From NCBI RefSeq assembly GCF_901000735.1, contig NC_081542.1:10752259-10816258 (forward strand): a stretch of DNA of 64,000 bases, given 5' to 3'. Origin of the DNA: Corylus avellana (Eukaryota > Streptophyta > Magnoliopsida > Fagales > Betulaceae). Positions 21,351 through 33,800 of the stretch are shown here, one piece after another. The notes below the pieces were generated by a model. That model worked only from the letters and a program-made list of their open reading frames with translations, did not search any database and was not told the DNA's origin. Made by a program: the position numbers and the translations under genes. The first letter of the stretch is position 1, and each line of letters begins with the position of its first letter.

Positions 21351-21604
21351 AAATTCACTTGGGGAGTCAACAAATAGTATAGTAATATACACATTTAGAT
21401 ACAGTATAGTCTAAAAACTTAAGATAATGAATTTGGATTACTTAAGTATATTAACTACTAATTTTCTTTATATTATATTAATGTGGAACACAATACTTAC
21501 GAGTCCACTCACAACAAATCTCTACATCACTTGTAAATTTCTTTCACATTTATCAAACTCCCCAAGTGAAAATGTATATTGCTAACTCCCCTCAAGTGAT
21601 TTTT
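21351..21604. mobile_element. Palindromic MITE-like element
   Basis: The left end AAATTCACTTGGGGAGTC matches, inverted, the right end ACTCCCCTCAAGTGATTTT. A related arm CTCCCCAAGTGAAAA occurs inside at 21559-21573, and the motif TTACTTGGGGAGTTA also appears near 18627. The target duplication is not clear. Confidence 0.55.
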
Positions 21605-21888
21605 GAAAAAAGCCAACCCGATCCGATTCAAACTGACCCGATCCAGCCGAGTCGGTCCACACTCACCCTGTTGCGGAAATACCAAACTTGACATTCACTA
21701 GTGATCACTGCCCCGTTATTTTCTCAAGTAAATACGTGAAACTACAGGGGCAAATAAAAAACGCCAAGCACCATCGTAATCTACCGGAAGCTGGAGCATT
21801 TTCCCAAAAGGAAACCCTAAATAATCCCGCTCTGAGACTCTGGAAGACAGAGTTTTAGAGAGAGAGAGCGAAAAAGCGAGAGGAAGCC

Positions 21889-24800
21889 ATGGATGCGATA
21901 AGGAAGCAGCTGGACGTGCTGATGGGGGCGAACCGTAATGGCGACGTCCGGGAGGTGAACCGCAAGTACTACGATCGCGACGTTTGCCGCCTCTACCTCG
22001 TCGGCCTTTGCCCTCACGAGCTCTTCCAACTCACGGTAATTCTACTATTTGGGAAGCAGACTATTTGGTTCATGATAAAAAATTTTAGGAAAATTAAGGT
22101 TTTAATCTTCATGTATCATTTTTTTTTAATGAATAATAATAATATTATTGAAAGAAAAGGCAAAGCCCTAACATACGAAAAGTATACAAGAGAGCTGAAT
22201 ACCCTAAAGACTACTACAATCTAAAAACAAATACAATCTTCTAGATTATCTGAGTCAAAATTAGGAACATTTACAATAACCCAATCCAAAAGAGATCTTA
22301 GAAAGAAGGATTTTTGAAAAAGCACATCGGACTCGCTATCCTCAAAGAGGTGTCGATTCTTTTCTCTCAAAACGTTCTACATTAAGAGAGCAGGAATAAA
22401 TTTTCAAATTGCCTCTGTGGGGTGATCCCTCCCTTGAAATTTCCAACAATGAAGTAGCTCTAGGATGTTACTAGGCATCACCCAAGAAACCCAGAATATA
22501 TTAAGAATCAAGTGTCAAAGATCAGTAGTATACTCGTAGTGGATGAGAAGGTGGGTAATAGTTTCTTCATTCTTTTTGCAAAGGCAACACTAGTTTAGCT
22601 AGAGAGAAACCCTGCCTACTAAGGTTATCCACCGTGAGGATTCTACCCTTTGCAACCGTCCATAAGAAGAAAGCAATGTGAGGAGGGGCCTTAACCTTCC
22701 AAATACTTTCTCAAGGTAATGAACTATGCTCACCTGACTATAACATTTTATAATAGCTCTTCATTGCAAGACCATGGTTGCTAGATGGTCTCCACAACAT
22801 ACTATCCACTTCTTCGTGGATGAGTTTATGAGGAGTATAATAGATTGAGAAAGGAGTCAAGAGATTCCAGTTCCCAATCATGGGTTGCCCTAATGAAGCT
22901 TGGATTCCAGTGGATAGGGTAAGAGCCCCTTCTCCGCACAACACGTCATGCCATAAGTGAATGCTGGGGAACCATCCCCAACTTTGTAGGAACCTAACTA
23001 GGAAAAAGATCAACGGTTTCGATTATTCCTTCAAGGACTCACCCTGTAAGGTCCTAGTGCTTCCTCTAAACACCAATCCCCTCTCTAGATCTTGTACTTC
23101 ATATCAATCACTTGTCTCCATAAGAATTTTCCTCATGCCCAAATCTCTAAAGCCATCTACTAAGGAGAGCTTTGTTGAACAACATGAGATTTTTTATACC
23201 AAACCCCCCTCTAGGAATAGGGGAGCAAACAGTGTTCCAATTTACCAAGTGCATTTTGGGTTCTCCGCCTAGACCATCCCAAAAAAAATCTCTCTAAGGC
23301 GCTTCAATCTCCTATCTATGCCTGCTGGTAAAGGGAAGAGAGATAAGAAGTATGTAGGAGGACTGGATAGCATACTCTTGGCGAGAGTAAGACGCCCCCC
23401 CCCCCCAAAAAAAAAAAACAAAGTAGATGCCAACCTTTTTTCCATTTTCTTGACTACTCTGTCCCAAATGGCTTTTGGTACTGGTATTCATAAAATGATT
23501 CAGAAGGAATTCCTTACCCTTCTCTCTTTCTCCCCCTCTTTTATGGGAATGTGGTTCTTTCATCTGTAAATTTGAAATCAAATAACAACGTAGTTATTAA
23601 GGTATTAAGGTATTAATGCATGTGCACTCTCTTTTTATTACTTATCAAAAAAAAAGTTATTAAGGTATTAATGCATGTGCATTCTCTTTTATCAAGGAGT
23701 ATTGTATGCTTGCTGTTTGTGAAATTATTTTCTTCATAGATAATTAATTAGATCTCTTATAATTCTCTAAATCATTCCTTTTTTTTTTTTTTTTTAATTT
23801 GTTTCAGAAAATGGATATGGGTCCCTGCCCAAAGGTCCACTCCTTGCAGCTGAGGAAAGAGTATCTTTATTGCTTTTATGGAAAGTTATACAGTTATACA
23901 TTTTACTGTTTCTTTTGTCATTAAAATGCCCAACATAAAGTCGGTGTCAAGGCGCTGGACATGGAAAATGATAAATCAATTTTATAGTTTTAATACAAGC
24001 CACCTGCATGATTTAGTGGTCTGTATGGTTTTTCATTATTTTTTATTTATCTTCTTGAAGAATCCAGTTATTCATTTCTTTTGTGCCCTATCTCCTTTCC
24101 TGAGGAACATGTCCTTGGTGATTTGGCATTGTTTCATTTACCATGGAATCTTGCTATGCATTAAGGCTTAAGCCTGAAAAGCTCATACATAATGGTTAAA
24201 ACTACCCTGACATTGCGAGAACTAGTTACTTAAATTAGCAATTCAAAGAGTATTTTTATAAGTGAATGTTATGCAATGGCATATACGTGTTGGAAACTTT
24301 AAATTTTGTCTCTAGTTCTGCTTAACTCTTTCTAGATATGAGGAAGCCAAAGCAAAAGGGACTGAAAACTATGATAGAGACTTGGAGGATGTTATAGATA
24401 GGCTCATTCTTGAGTGTGATAGGAAGATTACTAGAGCTCTTAGGCGCCTTGAGGCCGAGGATGCGAAGGCTGCTATTGCAATTTCTGTCTCTGAGGTTAC
24501 ACAGGTGATGGTTGACTCTTTCATTCCATATCCTATAATTTTCATCCAGCGAATTTATGACTCACAAATTTTTGGCTGTTGAAATTTAGACACCTGAGGT
24601 ACTTGAGCTATCCAAGCATATCAAAGAGAAGTTGAAAGAAGCTGATCAACACGGTAATGTATATAGTAATTAGCATATAACCTCCGTTGTCCCATCCCTT
24701 TTTCCTTGTGTAGATGTTGAATTTTTTTATGTTAATTGTTAAGTTTCTCCATGTACTGATTTATGTGGTTTCCTCGTTAGAGAAAGTTAGCTTTATAATT

Positions 24801-27800
24801 TTTTCAAACTCACTTACTTATCAAAATTTTTTTTTTCAAACTCAACTGCTTATCTTTCTATCTTGTATTTGTACATGTCCACATGTCCACTAGGCAATTC
24901 TGGTTCGTGGACAAAATGGCATCTCCTTTCCACTTAAACAAGTGGTGTAGAGCGTGAGGTTATTAGATCAATTTCTTACGGGAGAATTGGTTGTATTTAC
25001 CCGTTAAAAGAAAAGTTGTTCAAACTTCATTTTGTGTGGTTGATATATGTATAGAGTTCGGTTTGTAAGTTTACAAACTGTGGAAATGTTTGTTACATGC
25101 ACCATAGGTTGGCTTAAATCTTTAAATAACTGATAAAAAAAATTGATGTAAAATTTGCAGATCTTGAAGGCAAAACAGATCTTAAGATTCGAGCTATGGA
25201 GGTAGTAGAAGAACTGAGAACCAAAAGAGCAGACAAACAGGTGATGATTGCTTTTTGAGACAAATTTTGATTTGTCAATGCTGCGATTGTTGTTGTTATG
25301 TTGTTTTGGTGTATTCTTCTTTGATGTTGACCCATCACTAGAGGTTCCATTACTTTCTTTGTTTTTCTTTTTTCTTCTGGACTTATATTCTAACTTTCAA
25401 AAAATGTTCCTTTCTTCTGATTCTGGCGACAGTCCATGCTTCTTTTGGATGCATTCAATAAGGATAGGGCATCTTTGCCTCAACCCCTGCCAAATCCACC
25501 ACCTTTGGCACCCTTACCTGTAATTACTCCTGATCCTCGTACGCAGGAAATGATAAATGAAAAGTTGAAGAAAGCGGAGGATCTTGGTAAGTTAGTTATC
25601 TCAAATTTATTGGGTTATTGTAGGAATTTGAATCTTAAGCTGCCTTATATGTGTTCTACACTAGCTTTGCAATTGTTTGTGGCAATCTTTAGTGTATATT
25701 TTCATGGTTTAACATTTTAGATACATTGTTCCTTTTTAGTAATTCCTCTGAACCCTAAGAGGTTGGTTCAATTGGTACGGGCCTTGGTCTTGGTGTCATT
25801 TGCTGTAGGTCTAAGGTTTGAATCCCCTTGAGTGCAAACAATTCCTTGGGGTTGGCCCGCATACCCGATCCATGTGGAGGGGGCGTTTTGCACGGATTTT
25901 GAGGTTTACCTGACATGAGTGGGAATACGAAGTGTCCCTGCCTTTAGAGGGGTTCCTCATCATAATAATAATAAAAAAAACTAATTCCTCTGCCTTGGTT
26001 CATATGCTGTTTTGTTAAAAGAAAAGGCACATTTTATTTACTCCTTAATTTTTGGTGGTAAGTAGCTTTAGTTTGTGTTTCTACAAGGATTTCAATAACT
26101 ACTGCTATTGATCTCATATTTTGTTTTGTTGGGGTGGGTTAGTGTATGCAAACCAGTATTTGTTTGTTAATTGGTTTCTATATTTCATTTTTTGGTTTTT
26201 TTTTTTTTTTGATAGGTTTCTATATTTCATTTTTTACTCGATCTTTTTGTGTATCTGTTGATACTTGTTATTTCAAGGTGTTGTACAGGAATTCAAACTT
26301 ACTGTGGTTAAGATGTTGTGGTTGTATAACTATGAATTATTTGGGGAAATATGTACCTGACCTGACCATGTACAACTGAACAAAATCCTTATTATCCCAG
26401 ATAGGCAAAGAACTTTTCACTGAGTGTGGCAAGTCCTGTTTTTTGCCATTTTTTAGGAAGACCTCTCCTTTTCTTTGCCATCTCTCTCTCTCTCTCTCTC
26501 TCTGTGTTTTTTAGAGGGAGGTCTCTTGTAGTATATGTTTTTCTTACAATAGTATAGGTTTGGTTTAAGCAAATGTTTTTCTTACAATAGTATAGGTTTA
26601 TTCCAATAAGTACTAGCTCAAATGGCATCTCCTCACATGATAAGAACAAGGTGGAGGTGGAGGGTGGAGTCTTTGGGTTCAAGACCCACTGGGTGCATGT
26701 TTAACTTATCAATAAAAAAAAATGTAGCCTGTGCTCACAATTTATCATAACATTTAACTTAATTTGACACAGCCTTTAATTTCATTGTATCTATATAACC
26801 AAGAATATGTAGGAATGTAGAGTTGGATCTGGGTGCGCTTTGCTCTTTTAATGATAATTTGAAAAAAAGGAATGTAGGGTTGGCATGAGTTGGTACGAGA
26901 CTTCTTAAGGTTGAATTGAGAATCTTTATGATGTTATATAGATTTTAGCTTGAAATAAATGTGACTGAACAATGCTTTATTTGTACAATTTCAAAATCTA
27001 TTATAGTTTTAGGACTCAGTTTGTGGATAATTCTTGAAGGCTTGTAACTTTTTCAGGTGAGCAGGGTTTGGTTGAAGAGGCACAGAAGGCATTGGAAGAG
27101 GCTGAAGCACTTAAGAAGGTTCTTCTTCTATGTTTATTGGGCTTGTTTAATGAGGAAGTCATCGGGTTGATTTTATATAATTGTGCTGTTCTGAAATCTT
27201 TTTATCTTCCATTATCTTCTTTTCTTTTGTTTCCTATTTTAATAGTTTTGTTATTGCTGTCTCAGCTACCTGCCCGGCAGGAGCCTGCTCTAGATTCCTC
27301 CAAGTACACTGCTGCTGATGTGCGCATTGTAAGTCCTTTTTACCTTGGCTTATTTTGCTATTTGTCAATATAAATGTCATGTTAGTAGTGTAGAAAACCA
27401 GAGCTGAACTGCATATTAAGAGCTTAAGTCAAAATTTAGCCAAATGCCATATTATACCTACATTGTCCTAGGAACAAGTTAATGCCTCAAAACGGTGCCA
27501 TCATGGGTGTGTTTTAGATGTGTTTTTGATACACTTAAGAGGTGCCAGACATGCATGTTTAGAAAAATAAAATTGACTCTTGATTTAAATGATTGTTACT
27601 GTTTAACACTTTCTTATTTTGCTCTCTTTCTGTAAAATTATTCAAAGCAAATGAAGAAACCATGTTAGGCGTGTGTTGTTAGACATACTCTAGGAATTCA
27701 ATGTAAAAGTAATACATACACTTAAAGCTCGGTTGGACAGTTGGCAAACCAGTAGTGTCTTGCTTCCATGTTTCAAAGTCCTTCTACGCTTGATTATCAG

Positions 27801-30800
27801 TAATCCTAATGTTGTCAATCCTGTTGTTATTTCAGACTGATCAGAAGTTACGTGTTTGTGACATTTGTGGAGCATTTTTGAGTGTTTATGACAGGTAATA
27901 TTTGATCTTCTGTTTCTTAACTCTTACTACATTTTCTTAGCTTTTCTTAGGGAAACATAGAGTTAGTATTTGGGGATTCAAATTCAGCTTTTGACCCGAC
28001 AATTATACCTCCTTGTCACCAGCAGGCTCTTGGGCCCAGTTTTACGAGGATTACTTTTGCAGCTAAAGAATGTGCGTCTTTTTCTGTTTTATGCTTGTAG
28101 ATCATGCTATTATTAGCTAGAAAATTATCGGACAGCTGTGCTGTAATGTATGTGTTCTGTCAAAGCATTCGGATATTTCAAATGTGCGAACCATTTTGAT
28201 TTTTCTTGCTTTTTTCAGTGACCGCCGTTTAGCTGATCATTTTGGAGGGAAGCTTCATTTAGGCTATATGCAAATCCGTGAGAAGTTACAAGAGCTTCAG
28301 GTAAACATATTATGATACCTTATTATTATTATTTTGACTTAGGTTGGTTCCTTATGCGTGGTAACATTAATACATTGGGCAACTGAGCAGGAAAAAATTG
28401 TTATTGGCTACTAAGATCATCTTACTTCTTCCAGTATCCTACTGCCTACTGAATTTAGCTGAATTTAGCTAATTACTCAAGTATATATTCATTTATTTTT
28501 GTTGGCAAAATAAATGTCAAAAACATATAATCAAACTGACGCTTTAATGCTCAATGTGATATCTATTGTTTTACCTATCATGTCTTTTGGAATGTCCTTA
28601 TGTCGGTATTCTGAATATGTTGGTTCAGGTGCTGGTATAATGTTTGACATTCTTCTATAGGGATTCTGAGTTAGTATTCGATCTGTGAGTTTTTCTAACC
28701 TCGGAGAAGGATTTTTTTAACATTTTTCTGATATCTTTCTTCATTATCATGTAGTTTTTAGTCTCTTGAGCATGAATAATTCCCCGAAGAAGAAATGGCT
28801 CGAGTACAATGCAGATTATACTTCATTATGCATCCAATGTCCCATGACGTGTGGCGAATGTGCTTCTTGTGTTTCCCTATGTTTAGAGTTAATTTCAAAC
28901 ACTAGGAAATATTGGATACAGCCCAACACCCAGGGGTTCAAAACAAAAACTAAAAACATGGGTTTGCTACAACACGCGCGCGCACACACACACACACACA
29001 AATATATCAAGACAATGTGTAATTTAACGGTGGTATTGGTACTAAGCTGGTTGGGTGTAGGCACGTTTAGGTGCGTGTTGACATCTTCTATTATTTGTGT
29101 GAGCTCAATGGTGTTGGTTTGGTTAGCCTTTTGTTTTGGTTGTCTATGATGGGTTTATTGAGTTGGTTTTGTGTAGAGGTTTAAGCCTTTTTGTGCTCTT
29201 GGTAGCATAGGGGTGTTTAGTTCTTCGCTAGCTGAAAGGAGCGGTGGGGTTTCCCGAGCAGTATTGTTGGGTAAGCTGGGTGTTGTTTGGCTGTCAAACC
29301 CATAGGAGTTGGTTCGAAGGGGCAGAGGTGACCAAGTTTCTCAAATCGTCAAGGGATGGAATCTAGGTGTTCATTGCTCAGAGATGCTCTAATGTTCCAT
29401 TTGGTTGGTTTTTGGTTTTTGGTTTTTGGAGGTGCCATATATTATGGGGGTGTTCCATGATTTTCATACTAGTAGTAAGTTTGAAAAAAGTCTTAATGCC
29501 ACTTTCATTGCTATCATTCTGAATAAATCTGGGGCTACTGATCTTGGACTTTTGACCTATTAGTCTTTAGAGTGGAGTTTACAAGATTATTGCTGAAGTT
29601 TTAGCAAATAGGTTGAGAATGGTTGTCGAGAAGATTATTTCGAGGCCACAGACTTTTTTGCAATCGTTAATGTGGGCTTTCTTTCAGGCCTTTATGTGGG
29701 GTCTAGGCATGTTGGTGTGGTTACCATGTGAACCTTTTGTTTGCAAATGACACTTAATTTTTTGTGGGGGCCAATCATGACCACCTACGCTATCTGTGTG
29801 CCTTATTTTTATGCTTGGAAGCTGTTTTTGGTTTGAAAATTAATCTAGCTAAGTCGAAATTGGTTCTTGTGGGTAATGTCAATAATGTGGATGTTTTGGT
29901 TGGTATTCTGGCCTGTGGGGTTTCTTCATTGACTTTAAAAGTATATTGGTCTTTTTTTGGGAGCCTTTTATAAGGCCAAACCTAGTTGGGATGGTATTAT
30001 TGAGAAGAGATAGTGTTAGTTGTCTAGTTGGAAAATAATGTACTTTTCTTAAGAGTGGTAAGGTTGCTTTAATCAAGAGCACTCTTTCCAATTTGCCTAT
30101 GCATTTAATGTCTCTTTTCCATCTCCCTGTTGGTGTTGCAAACCTTATAGAGAAGCTACAACGAGATTTCTTATGGGGTGGGCTAGGTGAAGAGTTCAAA
30201 TTTCACTTGGTAAGTTGGTCTAAGGTTTATTCTCCGATCTTTGAGGGAGGGTTGGGGGTCTGGAACTTGCTAGTGTTCAATTGTGCGCTTTTGGAAAAAT
30301 GGGTATGGTGATATATGCATGAGACAGGCTCGGGGGAGAGTTGGGGTGGATTCTAAATATGTAGCTCGTGTGGTGGGTGGTGTTCTAATGAGTTTCTTTG
30401 GTCTTATGGTGTGAGATTATGGAAAAATATTAGGAGTGGTGCTGGCATGTTTTCTAGTCATACCAGAGTTGAGGTAAGGAATAGCTCCAATATTAGATTC
30501 TGGCATGACATGTGGTGTAGGGATCAGACCCTTAAAGAAGGTTTTCCAGATTTAATGGTATTGCTTGCATTAAGGATGCTTTCAAAGCAATTCATTTGGA
30601 GTTTTCTAGTGGTTCCCATATGTGGCACATAAGCTTTATTAGAGCGATTCATGATTGGGAGGTAGATTTCTTTGCTTTTTTTTCAATTTATTGTATTCCT
30701 TTGAAAGCTTCTTTCTTTGCTTCGTCGACTACCCTAGGAAAGATTCTTACCATGGATAACCTAGGGATATGCGGCTTATCATTGTGGTTGATTGGTGCTA

Positions 30801-33800
30801 TATGTGTTAGAGAAGTGAGGAGTCTGTGGATCATCTTCATCTCCATTGTGAGGTTGCTTGTGCCTTCTGGAGTGCTATCTTCAATTGTGTTGGGGGCTGT
30901 CTTGGGTCATGTCTAGATGAGTAGTAGACTTGTTTGCGTGTTGGAGGAGGTTATTTGGTAAGCCCTCACAGTGCAACTGTGTTGAAGATTCTGTATGTAG
31001 TTATTGAGTGGTGTTACATTGAATGCAACTCATAGATATGTACGCATGCGTATGTATATGTATGTGTATATTTATATTAGAATACTGGCTTTTGCAAAAT
31101 AACAGATGTGGAAGCCATTGGAAGAAAGTTCAATAGCCCGAGGCTCCCTAAGCATTGGAGAAAGGTGATATTAACCTTGATCCAGAAGCATTGCTGTAGA
31201 GGAAGGGTCTTGTTATCTAGGTTTTGAGGCTTTCGGATAACATTACATAATATTTGCAATCAGCATTTTAGGTGATGACATGGTTAACTAAAGAGAAGGG
31301 GACAAGCAGTTGTGGATTTCTGTTGTTGATGGTGTTCTGTTTATGTTGATGTATTTTGTTTCCGTTTTTCCTCTTCAATCCACTGGTATTACTAGGTTTA
31401 AGAATGGGGATTGCTGCCCTCAAACCCCACACACTCTTCTTTCTTCTCGCCATGTGTTGAATGCTGACCTTCCCCTTTGAAGGGGGAGAGTTACCTTTTC
31501 ACTTTATAGGCCGGTGGTTGGTCCAGTCGTGCTACATTATCATGGTAATGTATTGTTCTAAGTGCAACTTTCTTTTAATGATGCTGGATAATTGGTGTAA
31601 TGATGCTGGTCATTGGTGTAATGATGCTGGATAATTGGTTATTGGTTTTATGTTGTTTAAAGTGCCATTTTCTTTTAGAATTTGTTAGAGAAAATGAATG
31701 TACTTAATTTGGAGAATGGAACTTTTTCTAAGGATTTGATTTGGGTCTAATTTGCTTCATGGTTTAGTATGAGCATACACTTATTGGATCAAGTTTTGAT
31801 ATGCCATTGACTTGTAGAGTTTTTGACTGAAAGGGAGATTAAATTTCTTTNNNNNNNNNNNNNNNNNNNNNNNNNNNNNNNNNNNNNNNNNNNNNNNNNN
31901 NNNNNNNNNNNNNNNNNNNNNNNNNNNNNNNNNNNNNNNNNNNNNNNNNNACACACAAATATATCAAGACAATGTGTAATTTAACGGTGGTATTGGTACT
32001 AAGCTGGTTGGGTGTAGGCACGTTTAGGTGCGTGTTGACATCTTCTATTATTTGTGTGAGCTCAATGGTGTTGGTTTGGTTAGCCTTTTGTTTTGGTTGT
32101 CTATGATGGGTTTATTGAGTTGGTTTTGTGTAGAGGTTTAAGCCTTTTTGTGCTCTTGGTAGCATAGGGGTGTTTGGTTCTTCGCTAGTTGAAAGGAGCG
32201 GTGGGGTTTCCCAAGCAGTATTGTTGGGTAAGCTGGGTGTTGTTTGGCTGTCAAACCCATAGGAGTTGGTTCGAAGGGGCAGAGGTGACCAAGTTTCTCA
32301 AATCGTCAAGGGATGGAATCTAGGTGTTCATTGCTCAGAGATGCTCTAATGGTCCATTTGGTTGGTTTTTGGTTTTTGGAGGTGCCATATATTATGGGGG
32401 TGTTCCATGATTTTCATACTAGTAGTAAGTTTGAAAAAAGTCTTGATGCCACTTTCATTGCTATCATTCTGAATAAATCTGGGGCTACTGATCTTGGACT
32501 TTTGAGCTATTAGTCTTTAGAGTGGAGTTTACAAGATTATTGCTGAAGTTTTAGCAAATAGGTTGAGAATGGTTGTCGAGAAGATTATTTCGAGGCCACA
32601 GACTTTTTTGCAATCGTTAATGTGGGCGTTCTTTCAGGCCTTTATGTGGGGTCTAGGCATGTTGGTGTGGTTACCATGTGAACCTTTTGTTTGCAAATGA
32701 CACTTAATTTTTTGTGGGGGCCAATCATGACCACCTACGCTATCTGTGTGCCTTATTTTTATGCTTGGAAGCTGTTTTCGGTTTGAAAATTAATCTAGCT
32801 AAGTCAAAATTGGTTCTTGTGGGTAATGTCAATAATGTGGATGTTTTGGTTGGTATTCTGGCCTGTGGGGTTTCTTCATTGACTTTAAAAGTATATTGGT
32901 CTTTTTTTGGGAGCCTTTTATAAGGCCAAACCTAGTTGGGATGGTATTATTGAGAAGAGATAGTGTTAGTTGTCTAGTTGGAAAATAATGTACTTTTCTT
33001 AAGAGTGGTAAGGTTGCTTTAATCAAGAGCACTCTTTCCAATTTGCCTATGCATTTAATGTCTCTTTTCCATCTCCCTGTTGGTGTTGCAAACCTTGTAG
33101 AGAAGCTACAACGAGATTTCTTATGGGGTGGGCTAGGTGAAGAGTTCAAATTTCACTTGGTAAGTTAGTCTAAGGTTTATTCTCCGATCTTTGAGGGAGG
33201 GTTGGGGGTCTGGAACTTGCTAGTGTTCAATTGTGCACTTTTGGAAAAATGGGTATGGTGATATATGCATGAGACAGGCTCAGGGGAGAGTTGGGGTGGA
33301 TTCTAAATATGTAGCTCGTGTGGTGGGTGGTGTTCTAATGAGTTTCTTTGGTCTTATGGTGTGAGATTATGGAAAAATATTAGGAGTGGTGCTGGCATGT
33401 TTTCTAGTCATACCAGAGTTGAGGTAAGGAATAGCTCCAATATCAGATTCTGGCATGACATGTGGTGTAGGGATCAGATCCTTAAAGAAGGTTTTCCAGA
33501 TTTAATGGTATTGCTTGCATTAAGGATGCTTTCAAAGCAATTCATTTGGAGTTTTCTAGTGGTTCCCATATGTGGCACATAAGCTTTATTAGAGCGATTC
33601 ATGATTGAGAGGTAGATGTCTTTGCTTTTTTTTCAATTTATTGTATTCCTTTGAAAGCTTCTTTCTTTGCTTCGTCGACTACCCTAGGAAAGATTCTTAC
33701 CATGGATAACCTAGGGATATGCGGCTTATCATTGTGGTTGATTGGTGCTGTATGTGTTAGAGAAGCGAGGAGTCTGTGGATCATCTTCATCTCCATTGTG

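Larger units (their letters stand above)
20574..21888. promoter_or_regulatory. Shared divergent intergenic region between EMC10 and LUC7
   Basis: 1315 bp between the EMC10 start (minus) and the LUC7 start (plus). A CA-repeat (20589-20607) lies in the EMC10 leader. The LUC7 leader is likely 21760-21888, with a GAGA-rich stretch at 21855-21870. Two MITEs occupy the middle. No certain TATA box was identified. Confidence 0.5.

Noticed and set aside
28766..29149. Cys-rich 127-residue ORF in LUC7 intron 10
   Set aside because: It runs through the AC microsatellite, has no recognisable motif and starts at no plausible promoter; a chance ORF in an intron.
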